This document shows, in pieces, positions 23,140 to 33,194 of a DNA stretch of 64,000 nt. The stretch is from Puccinia triticina (lineage: Eukaryota > Basidiomycota > Pucciniomycetes > Pucciniales > Pucciniaceae). The stretch spans positions 4,180,001-4,244,000 of the forward strand of contig NC_070567.1 of NCBI RefSeq assembly GCF_026914185.1. Reading direction: 5' to 3'. How positions within the stretch are numbered: position 1 is the stretch's first letter; every line of letters starts with the position of its first letter. A model generated the notes under the pieces. The model was not told where the DNA came from. It was given only the letters and a program-made list of their open reading frames with translations, and did no database searches. Made by a program: the position numbers and the translations under genes.

Positions 23140-23812
23140 GGCTGCCGTGCCAGTGGAGCAAGAACAGGGGCAGCCAGCCAGCAATTCAACCCGGTCAATC
23201 ATGCATAACCTGGTTTCCCAACAAGCAAATTGCTTCCTGCTCAATCAGGCTATACAACCTGACTGACCAGGAGGAAAGCCTTGCCGTATCAACCTGGAGG
23301 AAAGCCACACCTGAACGACCAGGAGGACCCTCAAGCAGGCCCAAAAGCACAAAATCAGACCACCTGTCATCCTGATTGCAGCACAACAATTTCCTTGTCC
23401 CTTGGCAAGAGCCCCAGCAAAGGTGGGGGATCAGCAAGTCCAAGGAACATGCCCACCCTGCAACCACTCTAAGCTCACTCATCACCGCACCCATTGACCC
23501 ACCTGGCTGGCCCATCACCCACAGCAAGTGATCAGGTGGCGGGAAAGAGGCTTTCCTGCTGGTTGATCAGGTTTTCAACAACATTTTTTCCTCCCAATTG
23601 ATCAGGAGGCCAACAAGAGCCTTTCCTCCTGGTCAATCACACAAGGCTTTCCTCCCAGTCAATGAGGTGAGGCTTTCCTCCCAGTCAATCAGTTTTTATA
23701 GCCTGATTGACCAGGAAGCAATTTCCTCTTTGGGCAGTTGTGCCTGATCAACCAAGTTGAATTGCCAGCCAGTTGTGCTTGTTCTGCTCCACCGGCATGG
23801 AGGCAGGGACTG
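23140..23812. mobile_element. non-autonomous element with inverted ends and internal hairpin repeats
   Basis: The ends GTGCCAGTGGAGCAAGAACA..CCAGCCAGCAATTCAAC (23147-23190) and GTTGAATTGCCAGCC...GCTCCACCGGCAT (23755-23801) are inverted. Between them a motif near CTGATTGACCAGGAGGAAAGCC recurs in both orientations. No ORF is supported. Confidence 0.5.
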
Positions 23813-23971
23813 TAGCCCAAATCACCACTAATTTGACTAAATTTGTTTTATCCAATAAAAACCATTGGCAATGGTTTCAAAATTTTTCATTTTTTATCAT
23901 TCTTTTTGCATGCCCTACTGTGCTCTCCAATTTTCCCTCCTTGGTCTGAACAGTAATGAAAATTCTGAGAA

Positions 23972-24106
23972 ATTAAACTCCTTAAATACACCGGTCGTGC
24001 ATAATTTGGTGCAATTTTTGGGCAGTGGTTCCCCCTGTATTGGGTTCATGGGCACAGACCAAAAATTGCACAAAGTGCAGGATTGGTGGATTTAGGGAGT
24101 TTAATT
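23972..24106. mobile_element. 135-bp palindromic MITE
   Basis: The termini ATTAAACTCCTTAAATACACC and GGTGGATTTAGGGAGTTTAAT are inverted repeats, and the inner parts (GTGCAATTTTTGG / CCAAAAATTGCAC) also pair. A TTAA target with ACTCC ends, piggyBac-like, is possible but not proven. Confidence 0.55.
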
Positions 24107-24570
24107 GTTTGACACAGGGAGAAAAATAATTAGGCCAAGCCATCAATATCCCCCTGTGTGGTGTGAAGTCAAGATGACTCACAAAGTTCCTCCTTTTATA
24201 TTCACATCTATTTTATTTTTGTGTTTTGTTGTTGCTTTTATTTTCCAGTCTTCCTCACTGGGTCAGCAGAAGTTTCTTTTAAAACAGAGCCCTTGTAAAG
24301 TCCCTGACTTCTGCTTAAGGGAATGATCTCTGGTCATCCTGTTAAGGTAACAGCTCTTGGCTGTCAGTCACCACATAAGATCACTCTTGGTCTCTCTCTC
24401 CTCGCTGCTCTTGGCCTCATATCTTGTATCTCCTTGCTGCTCTTAGCTAATCCCATTTGTCTAGCCAATCATGGCAAGCCTGTATTACCTCTTTTGATGT
24501 TCATCTATAACCTTCTATATTAGCTTGCTTAATTCAAGCTGGACTTGTGTGAGTCCGGCTCTACTTCATT

Positions 24571-25823
24571 AGAGATTGCACTTGGGTACTCAGCACCTGC
24601 CAGCAGGTACCCAGAAAACCCGCTCAGCACCCGCCGGCGGGTGCAGGTGTTCAGCTTTTGGGCAGGAAGAAAACAGATACCCGCCCATCTTGGTGGGCCA
24701 GATGGATCAGAGGGATCTATCCGTTTGAAGAGGCGGGAGGTGTACATACCACCTCAAGCAGAGCAATCCCTTGGCCCAGAGGTGTGTACACCTCCTCAAC
24801 TGGAGGAGTCCCTCCGGTCAAAAAGCTTGTGCACCTCTTTGACTGGAGGGATCCCTCCGGTCAAGGAGGTACATACACCCCTTCAACTGGGATCCTTGGT
24901 CAGAGAGGTTTATATACCTCTGTGACCGGAGGTTTCCCTCTGGCTGAGGAGGTGTACACTCAAGGGATCCCGGTCAAAGGTGTGTACATCCTCCTTGAAC
25001 GGAGGGATCTGCCCTGTCAAAATGGTGTACAACCTCCTTGGCCGGAGGGATCCCTCCGGTCAAAGAGGTGTACATTCCTCCTCAATCAGAGGGATTCCTC
25101 CAGTCAAAAAGTTATGTGCACCTCTTTGACTAGAGGTCCAGGACTCCGGAAGGAATCCCCGGGTCAGCGAGTATATTGATGACCGGGAGGATTCCTTCCT
25201 GGTCATTGATCTACTCAATGGGTGGGAGGACTCCCTCCCAGTCATCAATATAATCAATGGCTGGTAGGAATCCCTCCCGGTCATCAATATAATCAATTGC
25301 TGGGAGGACTCCCTCCCGGTCATTGATGAGCTTGCTGACGGTGGGAATCCCTCCCAGTCAGGGAGTGTATGTATTAGGGGGGTTCACGTTAGCCTGATTT
25401 GGGCTGCTGGTCACGGATGGTTTCAAATCTCATGCACACTTCCTGCATAAACTTAAAAAAAATACTGCATACATAAGCATTCTCTTCAGCAAGGCCTTTA
25501 AAGGGGAGGTCTTGCTTAGAACTCTATTTATTTTCTAGAATATCCTTGCATAGACCTGCATGAGCAGACATCAATTTTTAGCAAGGTTTTTAGACTGATT
25601 TTGAAGTCAGGCTAACATGAACCCCCCTATTGCTGACCGGGAGGGATTTTTCACGGGAAGTGAGTATATCAGAGTGGTTAACTGCCTCTGCACCCGTTAC
25701 CTACCAGCAGGTACCTGGTATACCCGCCAAGCACACGCCGGCGGGTGCCGGGTGCGGGTGCGGGTGTTGAGAATTTGCCAAATTTCAGGCAGGTACCCGC
25801 ACCCGCAGTAGAGGCCATCTCTA
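24571..25823. mobile_element. 1.25-kb non-autonomous element with GGGTACC ends and GGGATCCCTCCGGTCAAAG modules
   Basis: It begins AGAGATTG and ends GGCCATCTCTA, flanked by TACTTCATT (24562-24570) and TACTTCATA (25824-25832), an 8- to 9-bp duplication. Both ends carry GGTACC/CACCCGCCGGCGGGTG words. The interior is an array of ~30- to 60-bp modules such as GAGGGATCCCTCCGGTCAAA followed by GAGGTGTACA. It contains a later MITE (25377-25627). A shorter relative lies at 54793-55217. Apparent ORFs across the array are repeat artefacts. Confidence 0.65.
25377..25627. mobile_element. 251-bp MITE, TA target, GGGGGGTTCA termini
   Basis: GGGGGGTTCACGTTAGCCTGA and TCAGGCTAACATGAACCCCCC form the inverted ends, flanked by TA. 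It is nested within the 24571-25823 element, so it inserted later. It shares termini but not the interior with 21877-22074. Confidence 0.75.
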
Positions 25824-26074
25824 TACTTCATAGATATACTGGATGGATATGTTTTTGTACAACCCAATGGCCAGGCCTTTACATAGACAGCTAGATATTT
25901 CTGCCCCCATAAAGGGGAATCCTTGGAAGTTCACCCCTTCAATATCTTTAAACCCAACTAGAGGCCAAGGCGGCTTCGCCGCTGCACTTTTTGAGGTACA
26001 GGGGAATTCTATCTGGCAAAGTGTTCAGTAAAAATAATTCAGAGATTGTGTAGAAATATTGATGCCTGTTACTG

Positions 26075-26290
26075 GTTCTTGAAGACAGTTTAACTCTTTT
26101 GAATGATGTGTACCAGTCATTGAAGCAAGTATTACTTTTTTGAATTCTGGAGACCATTCATTGAAGATCTTGACTCTTTTGAATTGTGTGTTTCAGTCAT
26201 TGACAAGAATATAACTCTCTTGAATTGCTGGCACCTCTCAATGAAAGTCTCTTGAATCCCTGGCACCTATCATTCAAGGGAGTGTTACTC
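26075..26290 (+). repeat. degenerate ~54-bp tandem repeat
   Basis: About four to five diverged copies centred on ACTCTTTTGAATT.TGTG...CAGTCATTGAAG, at about 26090, 26135, 26170, 26215 and 26245. No coding potential. Confidence 0.55.
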
Positions 26291-26299
26291 TATCAAATG

Positions 26300-27250
26300 G
26301 TAGAAAAACAAATCAGCTGGGCAGAACTGCAACTTCAAAAGAGTGTGAAAACAGATCAGTTCAAAGCCTCCCAGAGTCCCCTCAATGAATGTAAAATAAG
26401 GATCTCAGGCAGCCTGATCTATGTACCCTCTCTAGAAAACCTGACTCATCCCAAAGAGACCTGATCAGATAAGTGAATAAAGTGATTCCAGACTTAAATA
26501 CTTCCCTTCAACAAAATCCTATGCAAATGATATTGTGTTGGATATACCATCACAAGGCCCAATGTGCATTGTCTTCATTTTTTCAAGACTCTCAAAAACA
26601 CCAAAAAAATAAAAACTGATTCAAAAAGTTAATGATAGATACCTGCAACTTAAGACAAAACCCAAAAGACAATTCTTGTCCTAGAAAACCACTGTTTTAA
26701 ACTCATTGGGGAACCCCCATGAGATCATTAGAAATAGACTTCTGACAAACACCTCAATCTGAATCACCCAATCACCTCCTCCTTGTATATATTTCAAGCT
26801 TCAATCACTTTGAATATATGGGAAAACAGAAATGAGAGGACACAAGTTAATTCTAGGATGCTACTGGATCTTTCTCTCAGACCCAGTCCATTGTAAGCAA
26901 TAAATGACACCTCCTTGCCAATGATTGCTGTTATTCTTCTTGCAAGAAATATCAATTACTGGAAGCATATTTGGTGAGTACAAATCACAGAGAGAGTTGC
27001 ATGGTGCCCAACTGGCTTTGGCAGTCTTGATCAAACCAAGCTAAAAATGGCAGTTCAGACAATAAATGATGTTAATTGATTCATTTGCTATTCTTTTTTT
27101 TTGTAGAAAAGTAAGATTTGAATAGCCACATGGGTTTGGTAATAACAATCAAAATAAGCTGAGGTGAGGAATATTTGATGTCAAGCTACGCACTTTTGAC
27201 CGTTCTTAAATATAATATGTGTTGTCGTGAGCATTTTCCGATCCACAACA
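26300..27250. other. intergenic, AT-rich
   Basis: No gene, clear repeat or element end is visible here. Confidence 0.35.
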
Positions 27251-27698
27251 TCATAATCTTTGGATGACCATCGCTGAAGCAGCTCCTCCCTGTTGCAATT
27301 TTGTCAAAGGTTTGAAAAAAAATAATCAGAATTTACGGTAATCGGTGAAGAAAGAAAAGAGATGATGAGAGATAGCGGCTAACTCCATTGCAAACTCCAG
27401 CCACGCCATATTCGCCTGGTTTCAAGGAATTAATCAAGCTGACGACAATCCAACAACAACTGCTGCCAATAGGGTGGCCCAAAGCGACCGCTCCACCGTT
27501 GACATTGACTTTTTCGGCTTTGATTCCAAGGATTTTCATACTGGCGAGGGCGACGACGGGAAAGGCTTCATTGATTTCGATTTTCGTCATGTCTTTGAAC
27601 TCCAAGCCTGCTTTCTCTAATGCCATCGGGATTGCAAGAGTGGGGGCAATAGGGAAGTCGATTGGCGCACAGGCCGCCTCGGCATAGGCTGGTGCTAC
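27251..27698 (-). pseudogene. 3' fragment of acetyl-CoA acetyltransferase (thiolase)
   Basis: The final two exons of a thiolase gene survive. The upstream piece (27698-27384) reads APIDFPIAPTLAIP, EINEAFPVVALA and NVNGGAVALGHPIGSS, then a 94-nt intron leads to the last exon 27289-27251 (GGAASAMVIQRL, stop). GHPIG carries the catalytic His, and VCNG-GG completes the second active-site loop. Expected GSSG-R is GSSCCW here, a likely substitution. Nothing of the N-terminal half, including the nucleophilic Cys, is present upstream. Instead the fragment abuts another broken gene. Intact copies of this family (ERG10 type) condense two acetyl-CoA for the mevalonate pathway; this one cannot. Confidence 0.75.
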
Positions 27699-27704
27699 GT
27701 AGTT

Positions 27705-28789
27705 TTATATATTGACGAGCGGGTGACCCACGAGTCGTAGAAGACCACCGACTGCGAGCGGGCGTCGTCGGGCGGCGAGGGGTCTGCGAGCCGTACTGTT
27801 CCCGTAGCGTCTTGGCCTCCCACCAGTCGGTCCCGCACGCCGAGTCCGCCCCCTGGAAGCGACGTTGCCAGAGCAGCTCAAGGATGTCCTGGGCACAGAG
27901 GAAGACGTCGTTGATGAAGACCAGGTTGGAGAGCCCGTCAAGGGCCCGGTCAGCATTGTCGAAGGCCAACAGCGCCTGGTTGCGGTACTCCGAGAGCAGC
28001 TTGATCCGGTCAACACCCATCCAGATCGTCTCCTCCATGGCGCACCGCATGTGGTGTTGCACGCCCAGTCCGCTCAGCACCGCGCCCAGATGGGCCAGTC
28101 CTTCCGGGGTGTACACACCAACACATACACGTTCTCGGCCCCCAGGTATCGCAGCAAGGTCAGGATCGCATTGGTGATCACCGGCAGCAACTGCTGCGAC
28201 GAATGTAGATTCAGCGCAATCATCACCTTGAGCGCGCCTTTCGTCCTGCCGGCTCCGTCCAGGAACCGCATCCAAATAAGCGCCTCGGTTTTGGGCGAGA
28301 GCCGGCAGCTGAGCGGGGATTGGGTGATCCATACGGGCTGGAAGCGCTTTGCAAGCTCGTCGATGGCCTGGTCAATCCGTACGTTCTGGTTGAGAGTGGG
28401 GCCATGACTATCCAGCCGACGAGCGGGGCCCAGGATGTGGTCGCAGAGGTTGTAGGGCGGCACGGAGAGGTCGGGGTCGAGGCCAGGGTGGACAATGACG
28501 GGGCCGGTGCGAGGGGGGAAGGCTGAGGAGTCAATGAAAATGAAGCGGTGGAGGTGTTGGAGGCAAAGGAATAAAGTACCCAGCTTCAAAATACGGGCAC
28601 GGCGGAGATGGTCGTCGTCTGTCGATCGCCGTTGACGCTCGCCAGTGGTCTATGGGGGCGGGACCTGCGGAGGGGCGAGTGTGGGTCGTCGGAGGGGCTT
28701 GGAGTGGGGTTCCCGGCCGCGATTTTCGGGTCGTGGGGATAGATTGATTGAAAGAGTCGGGCTGTAGCATGACTTTGGATACGCGGCAT
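27705..28789 (-). pseudogene. CAP59/CMT1-family mannosyltransferase, frameshifted
   Basis: Read from 28789, the frame shows a short N-terminal exon (MPRIQSHATARLF), then a segment resembling the capsule-associated glycosyltransferase family CAP59/CMT1: KVMIALNLHSSQQLLPVIT, YLGAENVYV, a block with DGLSNLVFINDVFLCAQDIL, a CGTDWW motif and VVFYDSWVTR. In family members this order builds a membrane-bound alpha-1,3-mannosyltransferase of the secretory pathway, the D in NDV being part of the donor/metal site. Here the frame changes at least twice, once after ENVYV and once between QYG and LADPSPP, and the sequence stops at ~27710 where the thiolase fragment begins. It is therefore probably dead. 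Unrecognised short introns could explain one shift but not the abrupt end. Confidence 0.6.
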
Positions 28790-31320
28790 GGTGATGTGTG
28801 AGCTTGGGAAATTGTTGTGAGGGGCGTAGCGGGCCCTATGATGGTTTTGACCGAGATTGATGTGAGGCGTGGAGAGGCAGGATGTGTTGTGGTTGTGGTG
28901 GGAACGGTTGGGATGTGGTCAGATTAACATCAGACGATGTGCCTATAAGTAGGGGTACCTCTGGCAGGTACAAAGCGCCAGTCGACTCGCTGCGCTGCAA
29001 TTCCAGCCAGAGAGTCGACTCAACCCCCTCCGCTGTTGCACATGCACAGTTTGAGGGTTAATTTTTGATGACCCCCCTTTGCAATTGCCTTAAATGCGGC
29101 GCGCTGGGGGTCATCTGCCCAATGCTTGCAATCTCTCTAGTAGAGATTGGGCTTTGGGTTGGGTGTGATTTTATTTCTTTTTTTTTTTGATTAAATTGTA
29201 GGGGAAACCCTTGAAGTTTTTTTCCATGATTGTCTGTCTTGAACAAACTTAGATGATGAAGCAATCACCATTGAGACTGGAAATTCTCAATGGACAGAAA
29301 ATTTATCTCCCTGCCGCTGAGACTGTACAGTCTGGAACCCTGGAAGAGGATTTCATTGAGTTTGTAAAGGCTCAATGGCCAGAAGATGCCTCACGCCATC
29401 AAGAGCTACAAGCGTTATGATCTCTCACCCGTCACTGGCCATCAACTTTCCATATATACTTGTTGGTCAAGAAAGCTTTGCCCACCTGTCAATACTGTAC
29501 ATTCTCAACAGAGAAGAGGGAACTATTCCAGAGATTAAGACTGTACAATCTCTATGACCGGAAGGAATTCTCTTGGCCACTGAGAGTTTTATCAATGGCC
29601 AAAAGTATGCCCTCCCAAGCATCAAGACTTTCTTGCCCGGAGGAATCCTCTGGTAACAATTAAGAGGCCAATTTGGCTGCCAATATTATGAAATATTGAT
29701 GGCTGAGATATTTCCTAGCCGTCAAGACTGGCCGCAATGGAATGCCTCAGGCCAGGTTGTGCAGCCTTGGCGGGCACTGAGGTACTCAAGGAGCTGTTGG
29801 CCCCCAAAAGGGGTGTGAAAAGGGGTGCACACACCCAAAGGCTGAGAGTTTTGGAACCTTCAACTGCAATAAATATATTTTAGAAACATCAAATGTGGTC
29901 AATGTAGACATAATTGGATCTGCTTTTTTGGGAATCATGTAGATAGCTTGATTAATTTTTTTCTTGATATGAAAAGTTTTAGTTTTACAACTGTGCCGAT
30001 TCTTTTTCAGTGGTGTGTAGAGCCAGAGGCGGTCTAGGACAATGGTTGTTCTATGAGAGAGATAGTGTTGCCGGGTGTGGCAAAACCGTGTTCTAGGGTT
30101 TCTGGGGAAAGAGATGAGGAGATTTGTGTGACTGCTGCTGCACAACAGATTGTGTTTGCTTCAGTTATCTAGTTCTGCATCTCTATGTTGTGAAGGCTAT
30201 CAGCTTAATTTGTTGTGGACTTCTGTGCCTGATGACCTAGCTTAGACGCAACAATAGGTCTGCACTGCACGGGTTTTCCGCAGTTGCAGAACCAACAACT
30301 GTAGGTGTCAGAGATTGTTTTATTGTGCTTTTGTCTTTCTTTATGGATGACCAGCAACTACTTATTGTCTTTTTGGAAAATCTTGGACCTTGTCCGCCTT
30401 GACTCATGTATTTCTTCAAGGCATACTGTCTTTTTTCGCTGGGTTTTATCCTGACATCTGTCAGACAACGCCAAACCCAAAACTCACCCCCAGTGCCACC
30501 ATTCTCCATTACATGATCTCGGAGTACAGCTAGTGAGAATCTGATTTCATATTCAGAACCAGGACAGCTTTTAGACCCTGGAGCCCCCCCCCCCCTAATG
30601 ATTACCACCTGCTCCCCTCTGCCCCAAAGGAGGGGCTAACCAACAACCTGGACGCCTTCCACCCTGAGAGGGAGCATGGCAGCTGTGGGATATCCAATGC
30701 AGAAAGGTATTTCAAATAGCTAGAGGACTAGTGATATATCCATACAAAAAGCAGACAGAGGTCCAAGCTTTTTGGTAAAGACAATACTTTATTAAAACCT
30801 TTGTGGTCTGATTTGGTAGCTGCTCAGGATCTGCTCTTGAGCATTTTGGCTGCTAGATTTGGGTTGAGAAGTTAGCTTCAACCTGTCAGCTACCAATCAA
30901 AACTGCTCAAGCACTCACCTTTGGTGGTTGTTCAGATTTGTTCAAGTAATGATGATCAACAGCATTTTGCTGCGTTCTTGATCTTGCTGTTTGTGTTGCC
31001 TGAAACTTTAATCATCAATTTGTTTTTTGACCCACATTTGCAGTGGCTGCAGAAAAAGTTTTGTGTTGCTTACCAGTCTCCACAGCTATGGTTTGCAGTG
31101 CTCTTCTCACTTTGTAAGGTACAAACCAATTCCCATGGTCTATATTCTTACAGGATTGAGTGCAGTTGTAGAACCTCTGACAATCCAATTGCCACAACCT
31201 GGGCATACAAGAAGAAACTTGGCTCTGAAACACAAGCACCACTTCTTTGTCAGCCTTCATCATGTGCTTTTTGGCAATGACAGCCGGACTTTTGTTAGTT
31301 TGAAAAGAACAACCGTAATG
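28790..31320. other. intergenic, repeat-derived
   Basis: No supported gene. About 29270-29660 is an array of short modules in alternating orientation (GAGACTGTACAGTCT, CAATGGCCAGAAG) like the modules in the 24571 element. A homopolymer C run lies at 30585-30595. Apparent ORFs at 30921-31347 lack motifs or splice support. Confidence 0.35.
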
Positions 31321-31339
31321 TGTGGACTTGGCAGTTGTT

Positions 31340-31605
31340 GCAAGTGAAGCCAGTGGGTGTGCACTGTGTGTGTTCTGTCACACTACCTCAAGAATCCTGT
31401 TGCAGACAATGTAGTCATGATGCAGGTGTGGTGAGAAAAAACAAGTCTGTGGCCCTTTTTGCTCAATGTTTGCTCAACGGAGCCTCCATTGAGCAAAAAG
31501 GGCCAGACTCATTTTTTCTCATCACACCTCTGTAATAGATCACACCATCTGCAGCAGGATTGTTGAGGTAGTGTGGCAGAACACACACCACCACCAGCTT
31601 CAATT
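31340..31605. mobile_element. foldback element, ~130-bp arms
   Basis: The arm TGTGTTCTGTCACACTACCTCAAGAATCCTG... is matched in inverted order by ...CAGGATTGTTGAGGTAGTGTGGCAGAACACA. The arms meet near 31480 at GGCCCTTTTTGCTCAATG / CATTGAGCAAAAAGGGCC. No coding capacity. Confidence 0.65.
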
Positions 31606-31895
31606 AGGGTTGGAAGTCTGGTTGGTAGAACCTAAAGGCAGAAACAGCCAAAGCGGTGCTGTGGTCTAGATATCGCCCCCCGATTGCGGCTCGTCCACCC
31701 GGTCGGGGGTTTGGCACTTCCCCCGGCTAACAGTGAACACTAGGGGGTTTCAAAGTTGAAATCAGGTTGCGCAGGAACTCAATCAGGTCCGATTTCCAGG
31801 AAAAAAAAATCACTGCCAAAAACACCAACCTGGGGGCTCTACTTTGAACGCCCCCAAATGCAAGAATCTCCTGGTCTTGCACCCAGGAGTTCTCA

Positions 31896-32280
31896 GGCCC
31901 CGTGTGGCACCGATATAATTATAGGTGATATAATTGCTGATTAATTCAATAAAAAATAGAAAATTCAACATAAAGCCTCCAAATTTTTTTGTAGGCAACC
32001 TACAGTGCTGGTCTCTTCAACTTTGAAATCAGATTCAACTGATTCAGCCATCTTCAGCACCATAATACCATTATATCACTTTTGACCAATATGAAGTGAT
32101 ATAATGGTATTATGGTGCTGAAGATGGCTGGATAAGTTGATTCTGGGTTCACAGTTGAAGAGACCAGCACTGTAGGTTGCCTACAAAAAAAATTTGGAGG
32201 CTTTATGTTGAATTTTCTATTTTTTATTGAATTAATCAGCGATTATATCACCTATAATTATGTCGGTGCCAAACGGGGCC
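31896..32280. mobile_element. 385-bp foldback MITE with 3-bp TCA duplication
   Basis: Near-perfect arms of ~180 bp run from GGCCCCGTGTGGCACCGATA to its complement ending TGTCGGTGCCAAACGGGGCC, with the turn near 32085. TCA flanks both ends (31893-31895 and 32281-32283). GGCCCCGTTTGG-type ends with a 3-bp duplication fit PIF/Harbinger-type miniature elements. The same terminus occurs at 39088. Confidence 0.7.
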
Positions 32281-32418
32281 TCAACCTGCAAAAATTTGGG
32301 CACGAATCGCTTTTGTCCCTTGCCACCGGGGTCCCGGAAGGACGTGTACACAGCGGTTACACATCGCTGTATTCAAATCAAACTCAATAATGCCCCCGCG
32401 AGGCCGGTCCAGGCCCAA

Positions 32419-32745
32419 CCGGCCATCGAGTGTTGTGTCACTCGATGGCCGGCACAGACCTGACCGGTCATTGAGTGTTGTCTCACTCGGTGGCCGGTAC
32501 AAACCCAACCGGCCATCAAGTGTTGTCTCACTCGGTGGCGGGTACAAACCCACCCGGCCATCGAGTGTTGTCTCACTCGGTGGCCGGTACAAACCCACCC
32601 GGCCATCGAGTGTTGTGTCACTCGATGGCCGGTACAAACCGTACCCGGCCATCGAGTGTTGTGTCACTCGATGGCCGGTTGAGACCCGACCGGTCATTGA
32701 GTTGCGTGCGTGGTAGTGTGTGCTGGCTCACACTCGATGGCCGGT
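32419..32745 (+). repeat. 45-bp minisatellite, each unit a stem-loop
   Basis: Six to seven units of GGCCATCGAGTG-TTGTCT-CACTCGGTGGCC followed by GGTACAAACCCACC. Each unit can form a 12-bp stem with a 6-nt loop, and compensating changes occur (GGTCATTGAGTG in some). All reading frames stay open across the array, producing spurious ORFs on both strands. Confidence 0.8.
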
Positions 32746-32990
32746 GTGCAGGTGTGATTGGGGATATGTGAAAACACCCTTAAGGGGGTGTTTCTGACCT
32801 TTTTCCTGCTCCTGGACCTGATCTCCTGGAGCCTTTTTCAAAGAAGGAAATCAGGTCCGCAGGAGAGGTTCCAGGTCCATTTTTTTCCTGATTCCTGGGA
32901 CCTGCGCGACCTGATTTTTAACTTTGAAACCCCCTACTGAACACGAGTGTATAAAAGGTCCTTTACTCAGCTTGTACACCAGAACTGTTC

Positions 32991-33194
32991 ATGGACCTGC
33001 TCAGCCAGGGCATCTCCTGCTCGACCTCATCAAGATGGTTCGGTCTCAATCAGCAGTTTAACAACCTTCTGGGACAAGAGAATGCCATGTCGACGGGCGG
33101 GTTCACAGCCTTCTCGCAACGGAGCCATGTCCTGCCATGTCATGCTCGCCGAGCGCTTTATCTGACGGCGAGGCAGACTTTCGGCTTTTCAAAA
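32991..33194 (+). pseudogene. small ORF, 5' part, interrupted by MULE
   Basis: A 68-codon ORF starting MDLLSQGISC, preceded by TGTATAAAAGG at about 32949-32959, a good TATA box 32-42 bp upstream. It runs open to the MULE target duplication. Past the element, with one TTTCAAAA copy removed, it continues KLGHLHQHPY... for 24 more codons to a stop at about 37509. A 92-residue product is therefore possible before insertion. It has no signal peptide or domain, and the call rests on the TATA box and frame continuity only. Confidence 0.35.
33187..33194. repeat. MULE target-site duplication, left copy
   Basis: TTTCAAAA, repeated at 37427-37434. The 8-bp length is at the lower end for Mutator-like elements (usually 9). 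Confidence 0.65.

Larger units (their letters stand above)
31743..32934. mobile_element. 1.19-kb non-autonomous element, TA target, GGGGGTTTCAAAGTT termini, nested contents
   Basis: GGGGGTTTCAAAGTTGAAATCAGGT at the left and ACCTGATTTTTAACTTTGAAACCCCC at the right are inverted, with TA outside each. Subterminal words (GACCTGATTCCTGGGACCTG) also face each other. Inside lie a 385-bp foldback element (31896-32280) and a 45-bp satellite (32419-32745). The termini match the 54103-54257 MITE. Confidence 0.7.

Noticed and set aside
24545..25179. overlapping 126- and 173-codon ORFs
   Set aside because: They lie in the GGGATCCCTCC module array. Periodic residues follow the DNA repeat, not a protein domain.
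31640..31730. tRNA-like stretch (GTGGTCTAGATATC...GGGGGTTTGGCACTTCCCCC)
   Set aside because: It has A-box-like and B-box-like words and a possible T-arm stem, but no acceptor stem or convincing anticodon arm. At most it is a degenerate tRNA or SINE head.
32281..32771. overlapping ORFs with VVSLGGRYKP or QHSMAGWVCTGHR repeats
   Set aside because: Products of the 45-bp minisatellite, open in several frames on both strands.
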